Assembly: GCA_021772985.1 (NCBI GenBank)
Contig: JAJFKX010000020.1
Span: forward strand, 248,001-312,000
Source of the DNA: Gammaproteobacteria bacterium
GTDB taxonomy: Bacteria; Pseudomonadota; Gammaproteobacteria; Xanthomonadales; Wenzhouxiangellaceae
Reading direction: 5' to 3'
Length of the DNA: 64,000 nt
In this document: piece by piece, positions 7,948-17,138 of the stretch
How the letters are laid out: each line of letters opens with the position of its first letter
How positions within the stretch are numbered: the first letter of the stretch is position 1
Notes under the pieces: model-generated
Database searches by the model: none
Seen by the model: only the letters and a program-made list of their open reading frames with translations
Told to the model about the DNA's origin: nothing
Translations under genes and position numbers: made by a program

Positions 7948-9210
7948 ATGAACATGTCTAAAATAGTTACATTAATAACATTTTGTTTACTGCCATTTTA
8001 CTGTAATGCTTCTCATCACAATAACCTTTCATTGGAATCTTATCTTGAGGATCTTGATGATGTGCTTAAATTAACCTTAAGTCTGGATAACAATTCTTAT
8101 GAGACAATAAGAATATTGCCAATGATTTTGCATATTCAGTCTTATTATGGGTCCAGCCGAGCGGAGCGCAGTTTTAAAAATGCAGATGACATAATTATTG
8201 ATTGCTTTAAAATCAATCGCCAACCGTCCTTATTGAAGAATGACGGTAGTTATAAGACGCTAGAATTACCGCCTGATGACCGGGCTGTACAAGTTGATAA
8301 CGGAATTGCTTGTTCTGAATGTCTGCAGGGTGAAGTTGGTATCCCTCGTCTGAACCTTGAAATTATGCGTAATTTCCGGAGCCTGGGTGATTTTTTATTA
8401 AAAAGCCCGATTCCTGACGAACCGTATGCATCAAGCTTTGCGAATGGTGTTCAGCATTATTACTCGGTAGCTGAAAGCAAAATAAAATTGAATGGTGCAA
8501 GAGGCGCACAAAGCTATTTCAATGTTTGGCAGCCTGTTGTTTCGCCAAATATGTTTTCATTGTCGCAATTGTGGATTAGCAATGATGCTGCTGGTAAAGA
8601 TTTGCAAACAATTGAAAGTGGCTGGCAGGTTTATCCGGCATTGTATCAAGCAGAAAGACCTGCAGTATTCATCTTCTACACACCGGATAACTATGCCAGT
8701 GGCTGTTATAACTTGAACTGTAAAGCTTTTGTGGTTCTGAATAATGATGTTCCTATAGGCCGGGCATTGCCATCAAATATGATCAGTGAACCTGATGGTG
8801 AACAAAAAGAAATATTGATGCAGTGGGAGCTGAATACTGTCACTAATAGTTGGTGGTTATGGTATGAAGGCGGTGATATAAAAACCTACGCTGGGTATTA
8901 TCCTAAGGAGGTTTTTATGGATGGCAGTCTTAGCACAGGTGCAGAAGCCTTGGAATTTGGTGGGGAATCAACGGGTGAACCGGATGCATTACAGATGGGT
9001 AGCGGGCTATTTGCTGATCAAGGATACAAGCAAGCAGCCTATCAGCGTAATATTCGTTACGAGAAAAAAGGTGGTGCAATTTTTGAGCCTCTGGAACTTT
9101 CCGAGCGGTCAGTAACATTACCTTGTTATACCCTGGATATCAGCAACAGTACGACACCTGACTGGTACTCGTATCTTTTTTTCGGGGGTCCGAAATGCCC
9201 TACATCGTGA
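7948..9210 (+). CDS. secreted neprosin-type glutamic peptidase
   Basis: 420 residues with a signal peptide (residues 1-21, ending CNA). The C-terminal ~220 residues carry the neprosin signature: YFNVWQPVV, FSLSQLWISN, QTIESGWQVYPALY with candidate catalytic E223, the GCYNLNC disulfide loop, SWWLWYEG, LEFGGE with candidate catalytic E340, and QMGSG followed by AYQRNI. Neprosin (Pfam PF03080, peptidase family G3) is a proline-cleaving peptidase first known from pitcher plants, and both paired glutamates appear present here. The N-terminal ~150 residues would be the propeptide/activation domain. Secreted use on proline-rich proteins is inferred from the family. Confidence 0.85.
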   Translation: MNMSKIVTLITFCLLPFYCNASHHNNLSLESYLEDLDDVLKLTLSLDNNSYETIRILPMILHIQSYYGSSRAERSFKNADDIIIDCFKINRQPSLLKNDGSYKTLELPPDDRAVQVDNGIACSECLQGEVGIPRLNLEIMRNFRSLGDFLLKSPIPDEPYASSFANGVQHYYSVAESKIKLNGARGAQSYFNVWQPVVSPNMFSLSQLWISNDAAGKDLQTIESGWQVYPALYQAERPAVFIFYTPDNYASGCYNLNCKAFVVLNNDVPIGRALPSNMISEPDGEQKEILMQWELNTVTNSWWLWYEGGDIKTYAGYYPKEVFMDGSLSTGAEALEFGGESTGEPDALQMGSGLFADQGYKQAAYQRNIRYEKKGGAIFEPLELSERSVTLPCYTLDISNSTTPDWYSYLFFGGPKCPTS

Positions 9211-9271
9211 GTTTTGATCTTGGCTGTTGATATCGAAGTTACTTAATATGCTGTTATATAAAGGTCAAGTT

Positions 9272-9339
9272 GACCAGTGCCAGCACTTTTACCGTGGGTC
9301 GCTGGCACTGGTCTACCCTGGTTTCTGCCGACCAGGGTA
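9272..9339. terminator. two tandem hairpins between convergent genes
   Basis: GACCAGTGCCAGC (9272-9284) pairs perfectly over 13 bases with 9301-9313. It is followed immediately by TACCCTGGT (9314-9322), which pairs perfectly with 9331-9339. They lie between the neprosin gene (ending 9210) and the minus-strand secreted-protein gene (ending 9351), so bidirectional termination is plausible, although no clear T-tract follows either stem. Confidence 0.5.
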
Positions 9340-9350
9340 TAACTAAGCAG

Positions 9351-9977
9351 TTATGGCCTGACCAGAATATTACCGCTGGTAACCGGGTTGGTGCGGTCGT
9401 TGGGCGGATCATTGGGCCAGATTTGGGCATCACAATATTCCTCTGACGTGATGATGCCGCCGGCACCTTCAAAACCCATGAAGGTACTTCTATCTGGTTC
9501 TTCGCTTCCAGGTCCTGTATCCAATACCCGGAACCACACATCGCGGCCTGGCTGATGAATTTCAGTGGTAAAGCTGGGATGCTCAGAATTATTTTCTGTG
9601 ACCACGGCGCCAACCCAGGCACGGCCATTTTCTGAATCAACGGCCAGGCATGTTACCCGAGCCTTGAAGTCAATCAGCAAATCCTGAAACAGCAAAGACT
9701 GTCGGAACCTGCCGAAGGCAAATCCGTGTGATCCTGCTATAGCCAGAGTTGAGAAACTGACATCAAAAGTATCGGCAATCAGGTAATTGCCATGTCCTAC
9801 AGTGAGCGATATCCTGCCGTGCCTATTTGCATCAGCAATGTCTGCGCCATCAGATAGGCCCAGCGCATTTAGATCTGTCTGGCTGAGTAAATCACCCAGT
9901 GCTTCAGATTTTTGCCCCTGAGCAGCAGCAGAAAATATAATCAGCATTAAAATCAGCAATACATTAGTTAGTCGCAT
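9351..9977 (-). CDS. secreted hypothetical protein, 208 residues
   Basis: Start chosen at 9977 (MRLTNVLLILMLIIFSAAA) because GGAAGGAGACC precedes it and a signal peptide begins at once. An upstream in-frame ATG at 10037 would add 20 residues before the signal. The mature protein is beta-rich, with blocks RISLTVGHG, FKARVTCLAVDSENGRAWVG and DVWFRVLDTGPGSEEPDR. These resemble a widespread group of exported proteins of unknown function. A single gene with no evident partner. Confidence 0.7.
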   Translation of the reverse strand: MRLTNVLLILMLIIFSAAAQGQKSEALGDLLSQTDLNALGLSDGADIADANRHGRISLTVGHGNYLIADTFDVSFSTLAIAGSHGFAFGRFRQSLLFQDLLIDFKARVTCLAVDSENGRAWVGAVVTENNSEHPSFTTEIHQPGRDVWFRVLDTGPGSEEPDRSTFMGFEGAGGIITSEEYCDAQIWPNDPPNDRTNPVTSGNILVRP

Positions 9978-10122
9978 AATGGTCTCCTTCCAGTTGATCA
10001 AAACGTCGTATGCGTTGCTCCCCACCTGGCAAACCATGCCAGGGCTAAAGCATAAACGTAGATGTCAGCAGCAAGCCTGACGGAATGCTGAGGAAACCCG
10101 AGGTTTTATGAGAAGCGCGGCT

Positions 10123-12003
10123 TCAGAGGTTGGAGCTAAGGCTTTGCAGTTTGTTGGGAGGTGGTAACTGGCTGAGCAGGGATTTGAAGCGTAGCTGGTT
10201 ATGCAGGCGCTGAAAATTGGGCATTACCGGTAGATAGGCAAGCGATGGATTACGTGTCTGCCATGCCTGTTCGATTAAATCGAGTGCTATATCAATTTGC
10301 TCAAGTCGGAGCTGCAACATTGCCTGATGCAAGGGTGAAGAAACCAGATCCTGATCTAAAACGGCTTGATAAAAGTGGGTATAAGCCTGTTGGTTTAGCA
10401 GTTGCTGCAAGGCCGTATGTTGCTCGACCTGCAGTCCACGCAAGCGCAACCATTCAAGCATTTGACTGGTGCCTTGTTGCACTTGACCATCTGCCAGATA
10501 AGCACGCCATAGTACTGAATGGATATCCACCGAATCCGGCGAGCTGATTTTTAAGCGTTCCAAATCGGCAATGGCCGCACTGGCATCACCGGCATACAAC
10601 ATCAGTAATGCATTCGCAGCATCAGCATAGTAAATAGGGTCCAGTCGTTTGATTTCTGTTAATTGTTGCCTGGCTTCTGGATAGCGTTGCTGGGCTACCA
10701 GCAACCATGCATAACGCCGGCGTGCGATGTGATCACTGGCATTCAAAGTGATTCCGGTTAAATAGTCTGATTCGGCCTGTAAGTAGTCCAGATCACGAAA
10801 AAACAAAATCTGGCCACGGCAGCGGTATGCTTCACTGGCCTGTGGGTTTATTTCCAGTGAACGCTGAATTGCCTGCAACGCCGTATCCAACGCGGAATGA
10901 TCGAGTTGAGATTGCTTGAATAGCAACAGCAAAGCCTGAGCCTGACCCAGATAACCACCAAAAAAGTCCGGCGTCTGTTCACTTAATAACGTAAATTGAG
11001 CTAAGGCCTGGCGGGCTGGCACTGCTGCTTGTTTGGATAATAGATAGCGTGCCATCAGGTAACGATCCAGTTGCTCTGGCGGCAACTCATAATTGTGCGC
11101 GATAGCAGTCTGGTTTGGTTGTGCAATTACGGCACTATTGATCACCGGCAGACTGATGGCAGTTACCACGTCATTAATCAATGCAAAGATGTCGGTAAAG
11201 GAGCGGTCAAAGTGTCCCGCCCATAGGTGTTCGTCCTGACTGGCGTCGATTAATTGCGCAGTGATACGTACCTGATCATCATGATGCAACACCGAACCTT
11301 CTACAAACCAGTCTACGCCGAGTTCTTCGGCAATCTGGCGGGCACTTTTCTCAGTATCCCTGTAGGGCATGATAGAGGTACGCGATATGACCCGGAATTG
11401 TTGCAGTTCAGCCAGTTTTTGGATCAGAGCTTCGGTGACGGCATCGGAAAAATAGCCATTTCCCTTGTTTTGTGAATAGTCGGCAAAAGGCAGCACTGCC
11501 AGTGTAGGTATCTCAGGCAATACCTTATTTTCTAAGGGCGTTTCTACCTTATCAGGAAAAGTGAACACTAAAATGATAACGGTAAGCAATGCCAGGCCTG
11601 CAAAGGACCATACCGGCCGTGGCTTGGAAGATGCTTTTTGCCCGGCTTGCATCGGAACTGCTTTAACAATCAGGCGGTAGCCCACGCCACGCCGGGTTTC
11701 AATGAAATGTGGTTGTTTCGGATCATCTCCCAAGGCTTTGCGAATGGCTGCAATCGCCCCTGTTAACACATCTTCAGTTACGAACCGGGTATTCCAAACG
11801 GATGCCAATAACTTATCCCGGGAAACAAAATCCCCAGCATGCCCGGCCAATTGCAATAAGACCTGCATGGCTTTGGATTCAAGGTGTTTGGTATCAAGAG
11901 TGCTGTTTGAATGCAGTGAGTTGCTATGTGGAGAAACATGCCAGTCATCAAGGTTAAACCCCTGTTCCAGTGTGTCGATCGAGAGTGCTGTGGAAATTTG
12001 CAT
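10123..12003 (-). CDS. CadC/ToxR-like membrane regulator with TolB-like and TPR regions
   Basis: 626 residues. Residues ~20-110 are an OmpR-type winged-helix DNA-binding domain (LLQLAGHAGDFVSRDKLLASVW, then AIRKALGDDPKQPHFIETRRGVGYRL). A single membrane span lies near 130-149 (VWSFAGLALLTVIILVFTF). A periplasmic TolB-N-like section follows (TLAVLPFADYSQNKGNGYFSD), then tetratricopeptide-type helices to the end. This architecture is common in marine gammaproteobacteria and is taken as one-component membrane-bound transcription control. The signal and target genes are not evident. Confidence 0.85.
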   Translation of the reverse strand: MQISTALSIDTLEQGFNLDDWHVSPHSNSLHSNSTLDTKHLESKAMQVLLQLAGHAGDFVSRDKLLASVWNTRFVTEDVLTGAIAAIRKALGDDPKQPHFIETRRGVGYRLIVKAVPMQAGQKASSKPRPVWSFAGLALLTVIILVFTFPDKVETPLENKVLPEIPTLAVLPFADYSQNKGNGYFSDAVTEALIQKLAELQQFRVISRTSIMPYRDTEKSARQIAEELGVDWFVEGSVLHHDDQVRITAQLIDASQDEHLWAGHFDRSFTDIFALINDVVTAISLPVINSAVIAQPNQTAIAHNYELPPEQLDRYLMARYLLSKQAAVPARQALAQFTLLSEQTPDFFGGYLGQAQALLLLFKQSQLDHSALDTALQAIQRSLEINPQASEAYRCRGQILFFRDLDYLQAESDYLTGITLNASDHIARRRYAWLLVAQQRYPEARQQLTEIKRLDPIYYADAANALLMLYAGDASAAIADLERLKISSPDSVDIHSVLWRAYLADGQVQQGTSQMLEWLRLRGLQVEQHTALQQLLNQQAYTHFYQAVLDQDLVSSPLHQAMLQLRLEQIDIALDLIEQAWQTRNPSLAYLPVMPNFQRLHNQLRFKSLLSQLPPPNKLQSLSSNL

Positions 12004-12189
12004 AAGTTATCCGAACAGGCAGAAAAGCATCCGGTTGTTGTCACCTCGTCCATTATAAGTGGCTAGCTTATACTACAGCATCATTCGTACTAAGTCACCA
12101 GCAACGGGCAAGTACTTGTTGATGAATAGGGCTGATTAAATCAGAAGCTCCCAAACTTCATACACGGTCAATCGGCAACAAACTGGAAA

Positions 12190-13191
12190 CTAAGCCGCTA
12201 GCCGGGTGTGGGCAGTAGCAAACCACTGCTCAATCAAATCCAATTGTTGATCTGGGCAGTCAATTCGTATCAGTGTGTGTTTGAATGTTCCGCTATTGTC
12301 TATGGTATCCAGATACCAGCCGATATGTTTACGCGCAACCCGCATACCCTGCTGTGGACCATAAAAGTTATGCAACGCCCTGATATGCTCCAGCAGAGTG
12401 GCACCTACTTGCGTGCGATCAGGCGCAGGTAATGTCTGGCCGGTATTCAGATAATGATCAATTTGCGCATAAATCCAAGGGTTACCTTGCCCAGCCCGGC
12501 CGACCATGACCCCAGCTGCGGCGGTATTTTGCAATACCTGGGCAGCAATCTGTGGGGTATTTATATCGCCGTTGGCAATCACCGGGATTGATACTGCTTG
12601 AACTACCTCTGCTATGGTGCTGTACTCAGCTGTGCCTCGATAAAGTTGTTTACGGGTACGGCCATGCACAGTCAGCATTTGAATACCGGCAGCTGCTGCC
12701 AGTTCGGCAATACGTACTGCATTGATATTCTCGTTGTCTGTACCGGTGCGGATTTTTAGCGTTACCGGTACATCGATCGCACAGGTGACAGCATTGAGCA
12801 GTTTTTCGACCAGCGCTTCATTTGCCAATAGTGCAGAGCCAGCGGCTTTTTTGCAGACTTTTTTGGCAGGGCAGCCCATATTGATATCAATAATCTGGGC
12901 ACCGTTGGCAACGTTATAGCGAGCTGCTTCAGCCAGAAAATCAGCATCAGCACCAGCAATTTGTACAGCAATCGGCGCCGGTTCGTCATCATGTTGACGC
13001 CGCAGCCAGCTTTTACGGGTATTACGCAAACGGGGATCGGCAGAAACCATTTCCGAAACTGCATAACCAGCACCCAGTTTTTTACACAACAACCGGAATG
13101 GCTGATCAGTGACACCAGCCATCGGTGCCACCAGGCAGCGTGTGGTTAGCTGATGATCGCCGATTTTCAGATGGGGCGTTGAGTCAAGCAT
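12190..13191 (-). CDS. dusB: tRNA-dihydrouridine synthase B
   Basis: 333 residues, normal for the family. FMN-dependent reduction of uridine in the tRNA D-loop. Visible hallmarks are VAPMAGVTDQPFR at the N-terminus, the catalytic-cysteine loop DINMGCPAKKVCKKAAGSALL, the FMN-binding run IPVIANGDI and GVMVGRAGQGNPWI, and the DusB-type end MRVARKHIGWYL. The TraB-family gene stops 12 bases upstream on the same strand, so the two are probably co-transcribed. The usual DusB partner fis is not next to it here. Confidence 0.95.
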   Translation of the reverse strand: MLDSTPHLKIGDHQLTTRCLVAPMAGVTDQPFRLLCKKLGAGYAVSEMVSADPRLRNTRKSWLRRQHDDEPAPIAVQIAGADADFLAEAARYNVANGAQIIDINMGCPAKKVCKKAAGSALLANEALVEKLLNAVTCAIDVPVTLKIRTGTDNENINAVRIAELAAAAGIQMLTVHGRTRKQLYRGTAEYSTIAEVVQAVSIPVIANGDINTPQIAAQVLQNTAAAGVMVGRAGQGNPWIYAQIDHYLNTGQTLPAPDRTQVGATLLEHIRALHNFYGPQQGMRVARKHIGWYLDTIDNSGTFKHTLIRIDCPDQQLDLIEQWFATAHTRLAA

Positions 13192-13203
13192 ATGCTGGTC
13201 ATT

Positions 13204-14478
13204 TTAGGCCAATTGCTGAATAATCGAGAAACCGGCTACCCAGGTGCCGATCGCAGACCCCATGGTAGACAGGAAAAATACCAACAATGTTCGCGCCACC
13301 CTGTTACGCCACCACCCCGACAGTTCGGTGACGTCATCGCGTAAGGTTTCAAAATCGGCAACATTGGGCTTGCGAACCCAGGCTTCCACCAGGGCGCAAA
13401 CCATCCCGGCACCAATGGTTGGGTTAAGCGAAGTGATTGGAGCACCCACCAATGCACTGAGAATGGTCAATGGGTGCGCGCGTGCAATGATGGCGCCTAA
13501 AGCAGCCAGCACACCATTAATTACCACCCAGGTTTTAACCAGGTTCCAACCAAGATCGGGGTTACGCAAAAAACCAAATACAAAACCGCTGGTAATTAAT
13601 GCAACGATCAGCCATGGGATAATTTTGGGCCAGCGCGATGCTGGTGGAATTTTAGTCAGCTCAGCACTGATCGCGTCAGGCTCAGAACGCTCTTCACGAA
13701 GGTGTGAGACCATACCTTGCAGGTGCCCGGCACCGATTATGGCCAAAACCTGGCGGTTATCATCGGTTTGATTATCAGCACGCAAACGCGCAGCCATGTA
13801 TTGATCACGCTCGGTGATTAAAGATTGATACAGGGCAGGGGATTGCTCAGCGAACTCGGCAAACGCGCTTTCCAGCATATCGCCTTCTTTAAGTTTTTCT
13901 ATGTCCTCCTCATTGACGGTTTCACGAGAGAACACACTGGCCAATAAACCGGTGAATAGCATCAGCCGGTTCCAAAAGCCCAAACTACGCCAAACCCGTT
14001 TCATGGTGGTACCCAGGTCACGGTCGATTAGCTGTAGTGGAAGTTTATGTTCTTTTGCCGCCTGCATGGCAGCACGCATTTCTGCGCCAGGCTCAATCCC
14101 AAATTGTTTGGCCAGTCGTTTTTGATATCCGGACAGCACCAGGTTGGCTAACATCAAGCCGGCTTTTCCCTGACGAATCAAGGAAAATAGATCGGTTGAT
14201 TGCCATTGTTTTTTATCGGTAAGCAGTTGGTGTCGACTGGGACATAATTCGATTGCAACCGCATCGAAATGCCCGGAGTCGATCAAGCCTTGAACCACTT
14301 CAGCACTACGGCGGGAAACATGGGCTGTACCCAGCACACAGTAATCAACACCATCGCGAGTTACTTTTTTCCATGGTTGATCATCGAGCCAAGGCATCAG
14401 CGCAGCTGGGTAACCTTGCGTTGAGGCAGCCTCTGCCTGTGTCTGGTTGGTATTATTGGCGGTAGATGATTCAGGCAT
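13204..14478 (-). CDS. TraB/PrgY-family membrane protein
   Basis: 424 residues. The N-terminal domain carries TraB/GumN-like motifs (VLGTAHVSRRSAEVV, DAVAIELCPSRHQLL, IGAGHLQGM), with conserved His and Glu residues typical of this erythromycin-esterase-like/TIKI superfamily. The C-terminal third holds four or more hydrophobic spans (IIPWLIVALITSGFVFGF, LVKTWVVINGVLAALGAII and others). Relatives are PrgY of enterococcal pheromone control and eukaryotic TRABD. Peptide cleavage or sequestration is the proposed role, unproven here. Confidence 0.8.
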   Translation of the reverse strand: MPESSTANNTNQTQAEAASTQGYPAALMPWLDDQPWKKVTRDGVDYCVLGTAHVSRRSAEVVQGLIDSGHFDAVAIELCPSRHQLLTDKKQWQSTDLFSLIRQGKAGLMLANLVLSGYQKRLAKQFGIEPGAEMRAAMQAAKEHKLPLQLIDRDLGTTMKRVWRSLGFWNRLMLFTGLLASVFSRETVNEEDIEKLKEGDMLESAFAEFAEQSPALYQSLITERDQYMAARLRADNQTDDNRQVLAIIGAGHLQGMVSHLREERSEPDAISAELTKIPPASRWPKIIPWLIVALITSGFVFGFLRNPDLGWNLVKTWVVINGVLAALGAIIARAHPLTILSALVGAPITSLNPTIGAGMVCALVEAWVRKPNVADFETLRDDVTELSGWWRNRVARTLLVFFLSTMGSAIGTWVAGFSIIQQLA

Positions 14479-14528
14479 AGCGATAACTCCAGCTATCGCT
14501 GGTTAAGTAATAAGATTAATTAGTTGAA

Positions 14529-14837
14529 TTACTGGATTACTGCACCGGAGTGCAGCACACTGGTAATCACCACGTCATGTTCGAAATAGACGCTGTAATT
14601 ACTGTATTGCCAGCGGGTAATCGGTGGTTCACCTACTGCTGATTGGCGGTTTTCCGGCGTACCCCAGCCATTTTCAACCGCTTGCATGTTTAAGCCATTT
14701 TCGGGCAAGCTCATTGACTTACTGGCACGAACTTCATCAATTAACAGTACATCAGCAACGGATGTGCCGCTGAATAAGCCGGTCAAAGCAATCAATAATA
14801 TTCCTGTGCTGAAACGAATTCTTGACAATTTTTCCAT
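14529..14837 (-). CDS. conserved small periplasmic protein
   Basis: 102 residues with a signal peptide (residues 1-28, ending VAD). The mature part carries a motif common in gammaproteobacteria: NMQAVENGWGTPENRQSAVG, then PPITRWQYSNYSVYFEHDVVI. The sequence resembles small periplasmic proteins annotated only as hypothetical; the 'mutual helix then GxPxxR' layout recalls SmpA/BamE-like folds, but I would not assign it. It lies upstream of the TraB-family gene on the same strand, 50 bases away. Confidence 0.65.
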   Translation of the reverse strand: MEKLSRIRFSTGILLIALTGLFSGTSVADVLLIDEVRASKSMSLPENGLNMQAVENGWGTPENRQSAVGEPPITRWQYSNYSVYFEHDVVITSVLHSGAVIQ

Positions 14838-14900
14838 GATGAATCCATAGCTAGTTCACTGCGTTTACCTATTTTATCAGAGGACAGTCGGTAAAGTATC

Positions 14901-14923
14901 AAAAAGGCCGCATAGCGGCCTTT
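14901..14923 (-). terminator. rho-independent terminator of the BI-1 gene
   Basis: On the minus strand, AAAGGCCGC-TAT-GCGGCCTTTTT forms a 9-base GC-rich stem ending in a T-run, 22 bases after the BI-1 stop codon. It insulates the BI-1 gene from the small periplasmic protein gene that follows. Confidence 0.85.
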
Positions 14924-14944
14924 AAGGGAGAATCTGGAGTTTGT

Positions 14945-15637
14945 TTAATCATCACCGGCCATAAAGCCCAGCAGATGTAGCAAGCTGGAAAACAAATTAT
15001 AGATGGCGACAAACAGTGTGATGGTGGCCATGATGTAATTGGTTTCCCCGCCGCGGATGATCGCCTGGGTCTGATACAGGATCAGGCCGGCCATCAACAA
15101 TATAAACGCACTGGAGACGGCCAGGGACAGCGCCGGCATTTGAAAGAATATAGCGCCCAGGCCTGCCACGAATGCAACTAGGATGCCGACAAATATAAAT
15201 TTGCCAAGCCAGCTGAAATCGCGTTTGCTGACCAGTGCCAGACCCGACATGCCAAAGAACACAATGCCGGTGCCACCCAATGCCATCATAACCAGTTGAC
15301 CGCCATTGCTGAAAGCGTTGACGTAGGCATTAATGATCGGACCCATGGTGGCCCCCATAAAACCGGTCAAAGCGAATATCGAGAGCAATCCCCAGGCACT
15401 GTTACGTAAAGCGGAAGTGATAAACAGCAGCGCGAAATAACCACCGAGTGTTACCCAAGGGCCTAGATATGGCCAATTATTGCTGCTGGCTACCCACGCC
15501 ATAATGCCACTGAACAACAAGGTCATGGATAGTAGAATATAAGTACTACGCAGGACTTTATTGCCTGCAGCGGTAGCTAGAAAGTCTCCTGACTGTGCTG
15601 CCGTTGTCGAGTATTGATGAATGACGTTTTTTTGCAT
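14945..15637 (-). CDS. Bax inhibitor-1/YccA family membrane protein
   Basis: 230 residues, seven hydrophobic segments. Family landmarks are VLRSTYILLSMTLLFSGIMAW at the first span, a GFMGATMGPIINAY segment, and the C-terminal YLxxL-like end INLFSSLLHLLGFMAGDD with an acidic tail. Bacterial members such as YccA modulate the FtsH quality-control protease in the inner membrane. A single gene with its own terminator. Confidence 0.9.
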   Translation of the reverse strand: MQKNVIHQYSTTAAQSGDFLATAAGNKVLRSTYILLSMTLLFSGIMAWVASSNNWPYLGPWVTLGGYFALLFITSALRNSAWGLLSIFALTGFMGATMGPIINAYVNAFSNGGQLVMMALGGTGIVFFGMSGLALVSKRDFSWLGKFIFVGILVAFVAGLGAIFFQMPALSLAVSSAFILLMAGLILYQTQAIIRGGETNYIMATITLFVAIYNLFSSLLHLLGFMAGDD

Positions 15638-15767
15638 TGCTGATTCTCCAAACAGATAATTACTGACTCTATTCTAACGTGTAGAGAATTTGAGTGCAGG
15701 ATTGCTTTACTGGTTCAAGAGTTTGCCATTTTCGACTGATTTTCAATAGGTAGAAAGTCATGCCTGG

Positions 15768-16148
15768 TTATTTGTTTTCCAGTTGTATGCTTAGTTTTTT
15801 GGGCGCAATAGCCCGGTAACTTTCAGTCATCCAGGCTTTCAGCATAGCCACTGGGAGCAGCCCGCCTTGTTCAAATTCGGCGGTAACCCAGTTGCTTTTG
15901 CCTAAACCATAGCCAGTGGGGGAAGTGAACGGCATCATCAATACAACTTCTGCCGATTCCGGTAATTTAACTGACATCCCGAAACTGCCATCATTGCGCT
16001 GCTCACCTGACAGAAATACAAAGGTCTTGTTGCGGACTTTGATGGCATCATGACCCCATGGGTGTTCTTCAACAGCTTCCGGTAGACTCAGAGCATATGC
16101 TTTGAGTTCGCTTATACCTTCAGGACACAGATATTCTTCAACAGCCAT
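15768..16148 (-). CDS. MmcQ/YjbR-family protein
   Basis: 126 residues. The pattern [27 protein letters not shown] and the end [31 protein letters not shown] match the YjbR/MmcQ family (CyaY-like fold), often called DNA-binding although the function is unclear. Stands alone on the minus strand. Confidence 0.8.
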   Translation of the reverse strand: MAVEEYLCPEGISELKAYALSLPEAVEEHPWGHDAIKVRNKTFVFLSGEQRNDGSFGMSVKLPESAEVVLMMPFTSPTGYGLGKSNWVTAEFEQGGLLPVAMLKAWMTESYRAIAPKKLSIQLENK

Positions 16149-16286
16149 AATGATTACCTGATAATTTTGTGTTCAGCCAATGGCTTTTGTATGCAGCCCG
16201 ATAATAATGAGATGATGGATCAGAGAATTTATCCAGGCTCCTGGCTTGGAGCTGGTCGAAATTTGTAAAGCTGAAATGAGTGATCA

Positions 16287-16880
16287 TCATTTGGCAAGCG
16301 GTGCAGCAAACCACCAATGATGGCCCTCAGGGTCCTGGCTAAGATAGCGGCGATGACCATGAACTTCTTCCGGTTCAGAAAGAATTACGCCACCTTCAGA
16401 GCATGTATGCAAGTAATGCTGATCAATATCCGAAAGCATTATATATAGGCTTTGGGTACTAACGCCGGCGATTTCTGGTGTGGTCCAGCGATGGGCCGCT
16501 AAAGGCTGGCCAACCATTATCCGGCCTCCACCGATACTCAATTCTGCATGCTGGATGCTGCCATCCTGTCCTAGATAACGCATATCTATGTGTAAGCCGA
16601 ATACTCTTTCCAACCACTCCAGGGTGCTGGCGTGCTGATAAAATAATACCGGAATGATAGCAGGGTATTCCGGCTCAACCGGCTGGCTTAAGGTTTCTAC
16701 TTTCACACCAAGGCTTTGAGCTAAAACGTTCAAAGTTTCTGCAGACATAACACCTTCCTCAGCACGTTGAATTGTGCGTACAGAAATGCTTGCCTGTTCA
16801 GCTAATTGTTCTTGAGTCCAAGCTTTTTGGTTACGCAATTGCCTGATGGCTTTAGCTGTGGTCTGGTTTTCCATAATCAT
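16287..16880 (-). CDS. XRE-type HTH fused to a glyoxalase/VOC domain
   Basis: 197 residues. Residues ~8-65 form a Cro/CI-type helix-turn-helix (IRQLRNQKAWTQEQLAEQAS, SVRTIQRAEEG). Residues ~72-195 form one VOC/glyoxalase module (VLFYQHASTLEWLERVFGL ... YLSQDPEGHHWWFA), similar to the glyoxalase family often described as bleomycin-resistance-like. The fusion suggests a ligand-sensing repressor whose VOC domain binds a small molecule. The VOC domain could instead be catalytic, but no complete metal triad is certain. Confidence 0.8.
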   Translation of the reverse strand: MIMENQTTAKAIRQLRNQKAWTQEQLAEQASISVRTIQRAEEGVMSAETLNVLAQSLGVKVETLSQPVEPEYPAIIPVLFYQHASTLEWLERVFGLHIDMRYLGQDGSIQHAELSIGGGRIMVGQPLAAHRWTTPEIAGVSTQSLYIMLSDIDQHYLHTCSEGGVILSEPEEVHGHRRYLSQDPEGHHWWFAAPLAK

Positions 16881-17138
16881 GCTTGTTATCGGCGAGAATG
16901 GAAAAGCTTAACATCTATATTTTCAGCAGACCACGACACAGAGGTGACAGTTTCCCGCCAATTCTGAGCATGTTTAATGGATGGTTATGAAGCTATCCTG
17001 GTGACTAAATTGACTTTTAAAAAAGTTTTACAGCATTGATTTTGTACTGAGAAATGTTTTTATTATGGTTAAGCAGGAACATGACCAAGGATGGTAAGGC
17101 TTGCCGGCAGCCAAACAGCCGACAAGCACAGCATCAGG

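Noticed and set aside
12132-12145. Palindrome CTGATTAAATCAGA as an independent mobile-element end
   Set aside because: Too short by itself; only noted as a similarity to the MITE-like end at 63910.
17099-17127. Imperfect GCTTG..CAAGC hairpin after the SCO-fusion gene
   Set aside because: One mismatch and no T-run; not strong enough to call as a terminator.
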